Of a DNA stretch of 64,000 nucleotides, positions 16,635 to 25,543 are shown in pieces (position 1 is the first letter of the stretch; each line of letters opens with the position of its first letter). The stretch is taken from NCBI RefSeq assembly GCF_016907925.1, contig NZ_JAFBCZ010000021.1, positions 1-64,000 of the forward strand. Direction: 5' to 3'. The position numbers and the translations under genes are program-made. Under the pieces are notes generated by a model that was given only the letters and a program-made list of their open reading frames with translations, was not told the DNA's origin and searched no databases. This DNA is from Herpetosiphon giganteus (lineage in GTDB: Bacteria > Chloroflexota > Chloroflexia > Chloroflexales > Herpetosiphonaceae).

Positions 16635-19076
16635 TTATTCATCGATAATTGCATCTAAAAGGGCATCGTCAAAGGGTTGCTGAGTGCGCAAATTATGCAG
16701 TTGTTGCTCATGCTGATGCACCCGATCGATGCCTAAGGGTCGTTCTTGCTCTAAAACGGCCTGCATGCGTGATTCCGCTTCTTGTAGATTGCCAAGCTTC
16801 CAATACAACAAGCCGATTTTCCACAGAATATCTAAAGCATTTAAGTGGTTAAAGTGGTGCATGAGTGTATATGCGTTATTCCAGGTCTCGATTGCTTGGG
16901 CACAATCAGCTTTCAAAACAAGCAATCTCGCCTGCCCTTGGAGCATATACGCCCGACCTTGATCAAAATTCATGCGTTCAACAATGACAAGGGCTTGATC
17001 CAAGGCCATTTGTGCTTCATCAAGTTGATTTAATTTCAGATAGGTTTGCCCAAGATTGTATAAGGCGCGACACTCATCTTCTTGGTTGGCAAATTGTTGC
17101 GCTAGTGTCAATGATTCGATATAGTAGTGAGCCGCTTCGGCGTAACGGCCCAACTTATTAAGACAGCCTCCTAAGTTATTGACTCGTAAGCTTTCGATAG
17201 GCCCACCATGACCACTCTCCCGAAACAGCCGCAGGGCTTCCAGTTCAAGTTCAAGGGCTTTCTCTAGGTTTGGCTGGCCACCCATTTCAATATAGCATGT
17301 GGCCATATCGCCCAAAGTAGTCGATTGAAGATACATATCCTGACTTTCAAGCCCGATTACATACGCTCGTTCGTGCCAGTCAAGTGAGAGCGGATAATTA
17401 CCTTGTTGGCGATAGTGATTCGCGGTCGTTAGAGCCAGAACTCCAGCTTTATAAAGCTCCTTAATCCGCAGTGCTCGCTCAACAGCCTGTTCTCGTTCAT
17501 TAAGATTGATGAATCGTCGTCCAACCCGAATATGGCTCGTTTTACGGCTGTAAAACACTGCATCAACCAAAATCTGGTCAGTGATTGGTGAAATTGGTTG
17601 CTGCTGCGCCCATCGCCACGCCACTACGATATGCGCATGCTCACGATCAAATGCTTCAATACTTTGGATTTGAGCAGAACCACCTTTTTGATAATCATCG
17701 GAAATAGTTTTGAGAGTCTCAACACTGGTTTGGGCATACTGCAAGTGCGTTTGCGCCGCTTCCGCTTCATTCAAATAACGCCGCAAGACGCTGCGCACCA
17801 AGTCGTGCATGCGCCAGCGTTCTTGACGATGCTCAAATTGAATCAAATTGTGCGAGGCCAGTTTATACAGCAGGTTTTCATTTGCCATGTTCAGCGTCAA
17901 CCCCGCCGTCGCCAAGCCCAATTCGCTGCTGAAATCGGCTACTACCACACTCACCTGGCGCGCCAAGGCTTGTAATTCGCTCGGCAAACGCGCATAGCTC
18001 AACGCCAACGACGCGGCCACGCTCGCCTGTGGGTCGTCGGGGTGTTCCAAGGCTGCCAGTTGCTGCTGCTGATCCTGCAATTGCGCCAGATACGCAGCAA
18101 CCGCCAACTCGGGATTTGCCGCCAGAATACTGGCGCTGATTCGTAAGGCCAAGGGCAAATAGCCACACGCTGCCGCCAGCTGCTCCGCCATCGACCCATC
18201 CAAGCGCGGGCAAATCTGCTGCAGCAAGGCAACGGCATCGGGTTCCTGCAATTCCGTTAAATGCACTTGGGCCATCAGCGGCATCGCAAAGCGCAAGCGA
18301 CTGGTCACCAGCAAACAATTGCCCGTCGGCGGAGTCAAATCCTGCACATGCGCCAGATCGCGTGCATCGTCGGCCAAAATCAGCACCCGCTTGCCCGTCA
18401 ACAGCTCCGCATATTTTGCGATCAATTGCTCCCGTTGTTCCGGCAATTTGGCATTCGGTTGAAACTGACTGATCACGCTGCCCAAGGCTTGCTCGACCGT
18501 CAACGGTTGCTCGCGCGAGCCATACAAATTCAGCACAATCTGCGCATCGGGAAAATACGGAATCAACTGATGCGCTAAATAGATCGCCAACTCCGTTTTG
18601 CCCACCCCACCCATGCCTTGAATCCCACTGATCACTGCGCCACGCGCAGCAGTGCGCGCCACATCCAAGGCATAGCTGACCTGTTGCAACTCCACACTCC
18701 GTCCCACAAAATCGGCCAAGATCGGGCGCAGTTGATGCAAGCTTGGTGCAGTGGTCGGGGCGGCAGCCAGCGGCTGATCGCCATTGAGCAAGCTGGTTAG
18801 TTGGTGAATCAAGGCTTTTTGGTAGCGATGATAGGTCGCTTTATGCACGTTGAGCAACGAGCAGTAGGTGTCGACGGGTGCGCCAGGATAGGTGGTCAGC
18901 ACCTGGAGCACGGCCTGCTGGTTGGCTTCGAGCGGCAGTTGTTGCAACTGTTGATAAAACGCGCTGAGGCCACCGTGCTGCTGAATCGTGTGTCGCCAGT
19001 CCGTGTGGCTCAGCAAGCGCTCTGGACGCTGCAACACATCCTGCACTGCCCGTTCGTTCCACATGGTCGTTGTCAT
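16635..19076 (-). CDS. NB-ARC/TPR STAND ATPase, copy B
   Basis: Tandem paralogue of copy A, also exactly 813 residues and with the same order: HTH-like N terminus, NB-ARC with GMGGVGKTELA and WRMHDLVR, then TPR helices (RYAEAAHYYIESLTLAQQ, DECRALYNLGQTYLKLNQ and similar). The final 35 residues (EAESRMQAVLEQERPLGI and on) are again near-identical to copy A, so the divergence is confined to roughly residues 440-775. ATG 19076 overlaps the TGA of the yfhO-like gene, and its ribosome site AAAGG lies in that gene's last codons. It is therefore probably the ancestral copy, expressed from the yfhO operon. STAND proteins are ligand-triggered oligomerising switches; the ligand and output here are unknown. 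Confidence 0.88.
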   Translation of the reverse strand: MTTTMWNERAVQDVLQRPERLLSHTDWRHTIQQHGGLSAFYQQLQQLPLEANQQAVLQVLTTYPGAPVDTYCSLLNVHKATYHRYQKALIHQLTSLLNGDQPLAAAPTTAPSLHQLRPILADFVGRSVELQQVSYALDVARTAARGAVISGIQGMGGVGKTELAIYLAHQLIPYFPDAQIVLNLYGSREQPLTVEQALGSVISQFQPNAKLPEQREQLIAKYAELLTGKRVLILADDARDLAHVQDLTPPTGNCLLVTSRLRFAMPLMAQVHLTELQEPDAVALLQQICPRLDGSMAEQLAAACGYLPLALRISASILAANPELAVAAYLAQLQDQQQQLAALEHPDDPQASVAASLALSYARLPSELQALARQVSVVVADFSSELGLATAGLTLNMANENLLYKLASHNLIQFEHRQERWRMHDLVRSVLRRYLNEAEAAQTHLQYAQTSVETLKTISDDYQKGGSAQIQSIEAFDREHAHIVVAWRWAQQQPISPITDQILVDAVFYSRKTSHIRVGRRFINLNEREQAVERALRIKELYKAGVLALTTANHYRQQGNYPLSLDWHERAYVIGLESQDMYLQSTTLGDMATCYIEMGGQPNLEKALELELEALRLFRESGHGGPIESLRVNNLGGCLNKLGRYAEAAHYYIESLTLAQQFANQEDECRALYNLGQTYLKLNQLDEAQMALDQALVIVERMNFDQGRAYMLQGQARLLVLKADCAQAIETWNNAYTLMHHFNHLNALDILWKIGLLYWKLGNLQEAESRMQAVLEQERPLGIDRVHQHEQQLHNLRTQQPFDDALLDAIIDE

Positions 19077-21517
19077 TGTGCAACCTTTCGCTTAATGGTA
19101 GTCCAATTCAACAGCAAGCCCAACAGAATGAGGCCCAAACTGAGGCCACTCACCCAGCCACCAACGATCAAGCTTTGTGGTTGATAGCGAAATTCGACCG
19201 TGTGCTGACCCGCCGCTAACCATACGCTGCGCAAGGCATAATTGGTGCGATAGAGTTTGGCTGGCTGGCCATCAACCGTCACCTGCCAATCACTTGTATA
19301 AGCATCAGCCAGCACCAACAAGCCTGCTGCTGGCGTATCGACCTGAACGGTAGCTCGATTTGGCGCATAGCTCAGGCTAGGCGTAAGCGCTTGGGTCGGC
19401 GCTGGACCAAGCGCTGGCACAGGTTCGGCCACAATCGCTTGAGTCGCAGGGTCGAAATCGCTGGCGGCCAGCCGATCAAGCTGGGCCAATTCAGTGCTAA
19501 TAACCTCAGTTCGATAAACCATCCATGCCCGTGGCAGCACCTCAGGATTACGATAAATCGTACCTTCATCGTTGCGTTGTACCAACTCCAACGGTTGATA
19601 CAGCTCAGGATTGGGGCTGTTGGGAGTGAAGATCAGATATTCCACATTCAACATATTTAACAAGCGGCGCTGGTTGTAGGCCATGGTGAAATAGGCGTGT
19701 AAGCTATTGCCACCCTCGCCAAGCTTATGATAATCCTTGCCATCCATCAGCCTAGTTAGCCGATTGTATTGAGCCAAATACAGCGATTGATAGCCACGAA
19801 TATCTTCGAGGCCAAAGGCGCTAAACACATTGGTTGGCATGGCCTGATAATCGGCCCCAAAGACGCGAAAAACGCCGGGCTGGCGCAATAGAAAGTTAAT
19901 TTGGCGCGTTGGTGGATACAGAATCGCTGCATCTTGCAGGGCTGGCTCAGCCAGCAAACTGGCTTGCATATCAGCCGTGGCATGAAACAGCTTGGGATCG
20001 ACGCTGGTGTTATAGCTCGCGCCATACCAGAGCAAATCGCCAGCCAAAACGACTAAAACCACAGCATTTGCCCAGCGGCGGGGCATACGTTTGATCAACA
20101 AGCCAGCCAAGGCCAAAGCGCTTAGCCCAAAAATAGCAAGGCTAATTGGGTTGAGCGCTAAACGCAGCAGCGTGCTGTATTGGGCGTAGCGCGAGTTGGC
20201 CGTGAACAACGCAATGTGCTGTAATACCCAACCTGCAAGGCCAAGCAAACCAAGTACTAAAACGCAACGTTGAAGCCAAAGCGCCCGAGTTGGCTTAGCC
20301 AGCGGCTGCTGCAAACTTTGCAGGCCATAGCCAGCCAACATCGCCACCGCCAAACCCCACAAGCCAAACCAACGCTGATGGTCGGCAAATTGGCGATAGG
20401 GCGGAATCAGCCACAGCAACAATTGCAGCAATGGCGTGCCAACCGCAATCGCAAACGAGCCAAGCGCCAACAGTACAAATAATTTAACGCCAGGTTGTTG
20501 GCTGCGCCAAACCGCGAGCAAAGCGAGGCCCAAGGTTAATAAACCAGCATACGGTTGCACGCCTTGTAACAAATGCGGTTGCCAAGCGCTCGGATTTTCG
20601 CGCGCAGCCCCATCGACAAGCGGCAAGCCCAAGCGCAACAGCCAAAGCATAATCGAGCTAGCCGAGCCAAGCCCTGAGCCAATATCAAGCCGTTGGCCTT
20701 GGGCTGAAAGCGCAATTTGCGGCAACAATTGCACTGCGCTTAATCCCAACGCCAGCCCAATTGCACTACTAAATTGCGCAATTTGCTTGAAGCGCAAACG
20801 CCACGTTGGCAACGCAATCAGCTGGTACAGCAGCAAACAGCCAATCCCAAGATAGCAATAAAACGCCAACTGAATTTGGCTGAGCAACGGCAAGGCCAAC
20901 ACCAAACTTGCTTGCAGCCAATCGCGCCAACGCTGGCTTTGCGAGGCTCGTAGCACCGCCCAAAAACACCACGGCAGCATGGCACAAGCAGCGCTAAATT
21001 CGGGAAAATGCAGCCAATTGAGCAGAAAGCCACTGAGCATATAGCCAACCGCCGCCAAACTGGCTGGCATTGCTTCAAGCTGCATGCGGCGCGCAAATTT
21101 GTAGCTGCCAACGCCCGCCAACCAAACATTGATCAGCGTGTAGATGCCAAACGCATAGCGCAAGGGCAGCAGTACAAACAGCCAACTCAGGGGGTAGAAA
21201 AAGGCCAATTGGCCATCAGCAAGCAACGGCGTGCCGGTTAAAATCGTCGGGTTCCAAAGGGGCAACGCGCCTTGCTCAAGCAGTTGGTTGGTTACCAAGC
21301 GACGCGGATAAATTTGGGTAATCAGATCGCTATTAATCGGATTATTGACCGCCACCCGTTCGTAGGAAAAACGCCATGGATGCAGGTGGGCCACAATATC
21401 GAGCGGCAAAAACGTATTGCCCAGCACAACCCGCCACATCAGTAGCATGGCGACTAGCGTGATACAAAGATAGGGCCACCAGCGTTGCCACTGGCCAGAG
21501 AATGAGCGTTGTTCCAT
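19073..21517 (-). CDS. YfhO-like polytopic membrane protein
   Basis: About 814 residues. Around a dozen hydrophobic helices fill residues 10-500, with a conserved first loop (FLPLDIVAHLHPWRF and LPLWNPTILTGTPLLADGQ) typical of YfhO/GT-C-type proteins, some of which are lipid-linked-sugar glycosyltransferases (Bacillus YfhO glycosylates lipoteichoic acid). A C-terminal extracytoplasmic beta domain follows, and a final helix near residues 785-805. ATG 21517 is preferred over TTG or ATG codons near 21544 because those fall inside a terminator hairpin. The stop overlaps the start of STAND copy B, so the two are coupled. No donor or acceptor can be predicted. Confidence 0.8.
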   Translation of the reverse strand: MEQRSFSGQWQRWWPYLCITLVAMLLMWRVVLGNTFLPLDIVAHLHPWRFSYERVAVNNPINSDLITQIYPRRLVTNQLLEQGALPLWNPTILTGTPLLADGQLAFFYPLSWLFVLLPLRYAFGIYTLINVWLAGVGSYKFARRMQLEAMPASLAAVGYMLSGFLLNWLHFPEFSAACAMLPWCFWAVLRASQSQRWRDWLQASLVLALPLLSQIQLAFYCYLGIGCLLLYQLIALPTWRLRFKQIAQFSSAIGLALGLSAVQLLPQIALSAQGQRLDIGSGLGSASSIMLWLLRLGLPLVDGAARENPSAWQPHLLQGVQPYAGLLTLGLALLAVWRSQQPGVKLFVLLALGSFAIAVGTPLLQLLLWLIPPYRQFADHQRWFGLWGLAVAMLAGYGLQSLQQPLAKPTRALWLQRCVLVLGLLGLAGWVLQHIALFTANSRYAQYSTLLRLALNPISLAIFGLSALALAGLLIKRMPRRWANAVVLVVLAGDLLWYGASYNTSVDPKLFHATADMQASLLAEPALQDAAILYPPTRQINFLLRQPGVFRVFGADYQAMPTNVFSAFGLEDIRGYQSLYLAQYNRLTRLMDGKDYHKLGEGGNSLHAYFTMAYNQRRLLNMLNVEYLIFTPNSPNPELYQPLELVQRNDEGTIYRNPEVLPRAWMVYRTEVISTELAQLDRLAASDFDPATQAIVAEPVPALGPAPTQALTPSLSYAPNRATVQVDTPAAGLLVLADAYTSDWQVTVDGQPAKLYRTNYALRSVWLAAGQHTVEFRYQPQSLIVGGWVSGLSLGLILLGLLLNWTTIKRKVAQ

Positions 21518-21533
21518 GGCGATAATTCCATAT

Positions 21534-21567
21534 AAAAAGCCCATGGGCTGAAGCTCAACCCATGGGC
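21534..21567 (-). terminator. Rho-independent terminator just upstream of the yfhO-like gene
   Basis: Minus-strand GCCCATGGG (21567-21559) pairs with CCCATGGGC (21547-21539) and is followed by TTTTT (21538-21534). It ends the WXG100/membrane-protein unit. The next ATG (21517) is only 16 bp beyond, leaving little room for a separate promoter, so read-through or a promoter within the hairpin region must feed the downstream genes. Confidence 0.8.
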
Positions 21568-21594
21568 AACAATCCGACGCTCAATTATACGGTA

Positions 21595-21987
21595 TTAGCT
21601 GGCCAAATGTGCTGGTCGGCGTTTGAACCACCACCACAAGCCACCAATCGCCAGCAGCGGAAGGATAATCCAGAGGCCAAATTGCCAGCGTTGGCTTTGG
21701 GCTAAGGCCTGCTCAAATTGCGCAATTGCCTGACCATTGCTGGCACAAAAACCCGTGCCATCAGGCCGACAACGTTCAATCGGATCAAACCGTGATAAGT
21801 TGCTGAAGCACCAATAACACCCAGCAAGGCTTGCAAAGCTAAGCCCACTTGCAAGGAGCATCGGCAAGAGTTTGGCTGGTGCATTTGGGCTGGTCAACTG
21901 ACCAATAAGATAGCCCAAACCCAAGCTACTGAATAAAAAAAAGACCAATAAACCGCTAATCATCAACAGATCACTAAACCCTGCCAT
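21595..21987 (-). CDS. Small three-helix membrane protein, possible immunity protein
   Basis: A 130-residue protein I do not recognise. Hydrophobic helices lie near residues 4-29, 40-62 and 102-122. Between the second and third is a loop with several cysteines (GCYWCF, ERCRPDGTGFC) that could form disulfides outside the cell. ATG 21987 is chosen for its GGGAG ribosome site. The frame is also open from TTG 22005, directly after the stop of the WXG100 toxin-like gene. Tight linkage downstream of a toxin gene suggests an immunity role, but immunity proteins for nuclease-like toxins are usually soluble, so this is only a guess. Confidence 0.65.
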   Translation of the reverse strand: MAGFSDLLMISGLLVFFLFSSLGLGYLIGQLTSPNAPAKLLPMLLASGLSFASLAGCYWCFSNLSRFDPIERCRPDGTGFCASNGQAIAQFEQALAQSQRWQFGLWIILPLLAIGGLWWWFKRRPAHLAS

Positions 21988-22005
21988 GTGCCAACTCCCA
22001 GCCAA

Positions 22006-22989
22006 CTAGCGTTGATTCTTGCCTGAGGTCGTTTTATCGAGCTGAACTAAGTTATCACGATTGGCCAAAATTTCAGCATGTAGCTGATCTTGGGTCATCG
22101 AGGTGCCGTATTTGTTCCAGAGGTCGATACCCATTTGCACGGTCAACACATCACCTGGATCGTTGGTTCCGGTCAGCGCATCGCCAAGGTTGGCTCCGTC
22201 TTGCAAGGTTTTAGCGTCAAAGCCAGCGGCTGTGCCAACATAGCCATAGTGAATATTCGACCAAATATCGTAGTAGTATTCGTTAGTTTGGTCGCCACGA
22301 ATTGGGAAGTAGTAGTCCTTGTCGTTTTTGAGGCCAAGCATATCGCCCAAAATCGGCTTGTGATCCCAATCGCTACCAGCATGAACTTTGGCAGTCCACA
22401 TTGCCAAAGCAGTAACAATTTTATTGCCAGGATTACTGCCCATGAGACTATCGTACCATTGAGGATTCATGGCTGAATCGAGCAGCGATTTCATCTGTTT
22501 GACTACATCGCTTTGGGCGTTGTTGACCATTTCTTGATGCATATATTCGATGGCTTTGTCGAAACGGTCGTAGTTATTGGGGTCGGCGGGTGCGGTTGGG
22601 GTTGGCGTTTCTTCAGCGGAAAATTGGGCGGCATTGGCGAACATGGACACGCCACCACCCCGCAAGGCAGCCACACCTTCGGTTGGCGAGCCTTGGAACA
22701 AGCGTGACGCTTCTTCTTCCGCTTGGCGCATGACCGTTTTAATTTCCATGGTCAGGGCTTGGCTGGCCCGCAACGCGGCGATCAAACGGCTGAACGCTGG
22801 AAAAACATTGGCTTGCATTTCGTTGGCAAACGCTCTCGCTGCATCGCCCTGCCATTGGCCACCAACCAGTGTATCGTGCATTTGACGAATGCTTTGGACG
22901 ATTGCTTCGCTTTGGTCGGCTTGACGATTGAAACGATTGGCGGCTTGCTCAAGCTGCTCATACTGAGCTTGAACGATTTCTGCGGTCAT
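22006..22989 (-). CDS. WXG100-type protein with C-terminal Ntox44-like toxin domain
   Basis: A 327-residue protein. Residues 1-95 are a helical WXG100/ESAT-6-like module with the turn GGQWQGDAARAF, the signal used by type VII (ESX) secretion. A short Pro/Thr linker near 125-135 leads to a C-terminal domain (about 135-310) with AQSDVVKQMK, SDWDHKPILGDMLGL and YYYDIWSNIHYGYVG. I match these to polymorphic toxin type 44 (Ntox44), predicted to be an RNase; the match is from memory. ATG 22989 has AGGAGG upstream; the open frame continues 46 codons further but without support. No ESX secretion genes are in the window. It is followed directly by a small membrane-protein gene. Confidence 0.75.
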   Translation of the reverse strand: MTAEIVQAQYEQLEQAANRFNRQADQSEAIVQSIRQMHDTLVGGQWQGDAARAFANEMQANVFPAFSRLIAALRASQALTMEIKTVMRQAEEEASRLFQGSPTEGVAALRGGGVSMFANAAQFSAEETPTPTAPADPNNYDRFDKAIEYMHQEMVNNAQSDVVKQMKSLLDSAMNPQWYDSLMGSNPGNKIVTALAMWTAKVHAGSDWDHKPILGDMLGLKNDKDYYFPIRGDQTNEYYYDIWSNIHYGYVGTAAGFDAKTLQDGANLGDALTGTNDPGDVLTVQMGIDLWNKYGTSMTQDQLHAEILANRDNLVQLDKTTSGKNQR

Positions 22990-23099
22990 TCGTTGGTTCC
23001 TCCTACACAAATGGTGTTGAATTGGGGAATACGGAGGTGGTATGAGGCTGGAATGAGTTGTATTCTCACCAAGCAAAAGTATAACACGTTCAGCTTCGC

Positions 23100-23330
23100 C
23101 AACCGCAAATGGAAAGTCAGAAGGCAAAAATCAAAAGTCAAAAATTTAACGCAGTGGCGCAGAGAAACGATGGCTATGGGCTATGGGCTATGGGCTATCG
23201 GAACAAGTATCGTTCTTTAAAACAACACTCTAATAGCCAAAAGTCTATAGCCTTCGCGCTCTTCGCGTCCTTCGCGGTTTCCGTGCTTCGTGGCCCTTCG
23301 TGTCCTTCGTGGATAAGATCAAACAAATCT
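23100..23330. repeat. Intergenic modular repeat cluster
   Basis: No gene is seen. It contains CAAAAATCAAAAGTCAAAAA (about 23125-23145), TTAACGCAGTGGCGCAGAG (23146-23164), four consecutive GGCTATG words (23170-23200) and a run of CTTCGCG / CTTCGTG words (23255-23315) ending near GTGGATAAGATC. Confidence 0.7.
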
Positions 23331-23336
23331 GGCCAA

Positions 23337-24524
23337 TTACGGCTGGCAAATTGCCCAGCCAATTTCTGGACTAAGCGCTTTGGTTGTAGCATCAAGCTGA
23401 GTGCCGATTAATCCAGCCAAACAGGCTAATTCCTGCACTGAGCCATCGCGCAATTTGACCGTGATTGGAACGCTGGCCAAGCCGCTCGGGAAGCTGCTGT
23501 TGGCAATCCCTTGGCCAACCACAATTGTTTTGGTTGGCGCTGAATCGCTGCTTGGCGACTCACCAAAGAAATGCTCAAAAAGCATCCCTTGATAGACTAA
23601 ACGATTGTGGGCAAAATCCAGTTCATGATCAAGTTCGCCATTCAACAGCGTCGATCGCGGTTGCTCAAATAAGGGATTGCGCAGCGTCGGCTGTTGCTTG
23701 GTATCGTTGATATAGGGAAACAGGTCGGCAACCCAACCTGTCACGACTTCGCCGCCATATTGATCATACGGTTTGTAGAGCTGCTGCCAAAAGCTGTGTG
23801 GCGGTTGGCCTTCGCTGGTTAAAATCAAGCCCTCGCAAATTGGTGCAAGTCGCTCCGTCCACCACACCAAATCATACTCAGCGAGGCGTTGCACCCGCTC
23901 GGCCAGCGAGCGCCAATCAGCAGGCATGCCCAATAGCGTAATATTGGGAATACCACAAATACAAACCGCACTATAATCGAAATAATGCTCAAAACCCTGC
24001 ATCAGCACAATTTGGCTGGCCGTGCGGCTAATTGCTGTGGTTGTCGAGAAATCGCATTGCAGCGTTTGGGCTAGGTTGGCAGGCAACGCCGCATTGAGCA
24101 ACTGCGCCCATAACCCAATCGCATGCGTCCATGCCGCGTGGCCGCTGAGACCATCAACCTCAATTTCAAGCGTCTGTTTAGCGGTATGCGCAACGAAGCG
24201 CTGGCGTAAATCCTCAGCATGGCAATTAACGTGGTTGGCAAAGCCTTGGGCAATCGTCAGCCAAATACAATCAGGGGTGAGCAGCAACGGGTAATGCTGG
24301 CTAAATGCAAGATGAATCGTTTGAATTAGCGAATTATCGTTGCTGGTTTTGACCAACAGCTGAGCAGGATCGTGGCTCATTTGGATCAACGGACGTTTGA
24401 TGCGTTGGGTAAAGTGAGTTTGCGCATCAACCAAGCTCACTTGGCTTTGATATGGCTCGACCGCATCGACCACAAATTGAATTGCGCCATGACGTTGCGC
24501 TAAAATCGGAGCAATTGCGAACAT
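23337..24524 (-). CDS. DUF4419 domain protein
   Basis: A 395-residue protein matching DUF4419, a family of unknown function scattered through bacteria and fungi. Characteristic blocks are HYPLLLTPDCIWLTIAQGFA, HVNCHAEDLRQRFVAH, the CDFSTTT segment, YFDYSAVCICGIPNITLLG and GWVADLFPYI. No catalytic motif is known. ATG 24524 has GAGAGG as ribosome site. The gene begins 11 bp after the stop of the APH-like kinase gene on the same strand, so the two probably form an operon. Its 3' end runs up to the repeat cluster at 23100-23330. Confidence 0.85.
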   Translation of the reverse strand: MFAIAPILAQRHGAIQFVVDAVEPYQSQVSLVDAQTHFTQRIKRPLIQMSHDPAQLLVKTSNDNSLIQTIHLAFSQHYPLLLTPDCIWLTIAQGFANHVNCHAEDLRQRFVAHTAKQTLEIEVDGLSGHAAWTHAIGLWAQLLNAALPANLAQTLQCDFSTTTAISRTASQIVLMQGFEHYFDYSAVCICGIPNITLLGMPADWRSLAERVQRLAEYDLVWWTERLAPICEGLILTSEGQPPHSFWQQLYKPYDQYGGEVVTGWVADLFPYINDTKQQPTLRNPLFEQPRSTLLNGELDHELDFAHNRLVYQGMLFEHFFGESPSSDSAPTKTIVVGQGIANSSFPSGLASVPITVKLRDGSVQELACLAGLIGTQLDATTKALSPEIGWAICQP

Positions 24525-24535
24525 CGGTTTCCTCT

Positions 24536-25543
24536 CTAACGTGCGCGATCAGCTTGATAGGCCGATTCGATAATGTTACCAGCCAAAAAGCGCGAACGCA
24601 GCGATTGCAAGGCAGCTTGTTTGATCGTTTGGGGAGCGTCGCGGCGCAGCAACACCCGTTGGGCATAATCGCCAAGATCTTGAATTACGCGCTCATACCG
24701 ATAATAGGCCAAGGCTTTGTAGTCAATCGTTGGTTGGCCGTAGCCCTCAAAAAACCATTGTTCCTCGTGGCGCTGCACTGGCACGCCAATCACTGAGCCA
24801 ACCACAAAGCGCAAATCGCGCTCTTTTGGCGCAAACAGCGGGTAATCCCAATCGACAATATTAATTTGCTGAATCTGATCGAGCACAATATTGGCGGTAT
24901 GAATATCGCCGTGGCTCAGCCCAAAATCACGTGCATTGACCCGCAAATAATTGCCAAGCTCGCTAATTCGTTCGATCACATAGCTAATTTCGCGCGTCTT
25001 GACCCGCCAAAAATCGATTAATTCGGCGCTGTAACTATCGCCAATTGGCCACGTATTGATGCTCTGCTGAATGGCTTGGACGGTCGGCAGCCATGGCGGG
25101 CGAAAGTTCTCCCAGCGCAGCATGTGGCGCAATGGCGGACGCACCTGCATCGTGTGAATTCGACTCAATTGCTGGCCAAAACTTTGCCATTGTTGGGCCG
25201 ACATGCCATGATCCATGCCCGTTGCGCCTTCGATATAGGGGTAGAGCACGCTATGAAACTGTTGGCAACGCCCCCACAATTGCTGGGTGCGCGTATCGAC
25301 TGGGGCAACCACCGCTGCTACCCCACGATCCTTGAGATAGCGCGGCAACAAAACCCCAGCCTGGTAGATCGAGCCATGTTTCAGCTTCAGAAAATACTGC
25401 TGTTCGCTAGTTTGCACCAGATAAAGCGCCGCCTGTGGATCATTGCCACGCTCGATTTGCTCAATCGTGCAAGCTTCAATCGCATAGGTTTGGGCCAGAT
25501 GTTGGCGAATTATTGCTTGATCGGGGGCGTGAGCTTGCTGCAT
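24536..25543 (-). CDS. Aminoglycoside-phosphotransferase-fold kinase
   Basis: A 335-residue small-molecule kinase of the APH/choline-kinase fold. The ATP-site lysine lies in QYFLKLKHG, the catalytic loop is LSHGDIHTANIVL (HGDxHxxN) and the metal-binding Asp is in NIVDWDYPLFAPKERDL, an arrangement closest to spectinomycin-phosphotransferase-like and homoserine-kinase-II-like proteins. Substrate is unknown and resistance should not be assumed. ATG 25543 is chosen because AAGGAAG lies just upstream; the frame is open to 25609. It probably leads an operon with the DUF4419 gene. Confidence 0.82.
   Translation of the reverse strand: MQQAHAPDQAIIRQHLAQTYAIEACTIEQIERGNDPQAALYLVQTSEQQYFLKLKHGSIYQAGVLLPRYLKDRGVAAVVAPVDTRTQQLWGRCQQFHSVLYPYIEGATGMDHGMSAQQWQSFGQQLSRIHTMQVRPPLRHMLRWENFRPPWLPTVQAIQQSINTWPIGDSYSAELIDFWRVKTREISYVIERISELGNYLRVNARDFGLSHGDIHTANIVLDQIQQINIVDWDYPLFAPKERDLRFVVGSVIGVPVQRHEEQWFFEGYGQPTIDYKALAYYRYERVIQDLGDYAQRVLLRRDAPQTIKQAALQSLRSRFLAGNIIESAYQADRAR

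Larger units (their letters stand above)
14044..19117 (-). repeat. 2.53-kb tandem duplication carrying the STAND ATPase gene
   Basis: Two direct units, 14044-16577 and 16577-19109, have periods of 2533 and 2532 bp. Each includes a short 5' flank, one 813-codon gene and about 55 bp of 3' flank (GGTAGGTAACCTAAACTTATTCAT is shared near 14087-14110 and 16619-16642). CAACAGCAA occurs at both outer ends (14044-14052 and 19109-19117), and CAACAGC marks the internal junction (16577-16583). The 5' flank of the left unit is a decayed copy of the last codons of the yfhO-like gene, so the duplication seems to have arisen by short-homology recombination at these words. Confidence 0.85.

Noticed and set aside
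24536-25543. Antibiotic-resistance aminoglycoside kinase
   Set aside because: Only the general kinase fold is visible. Neighbours (DUF4419) give no support for resistance, so a neutral name was kept.
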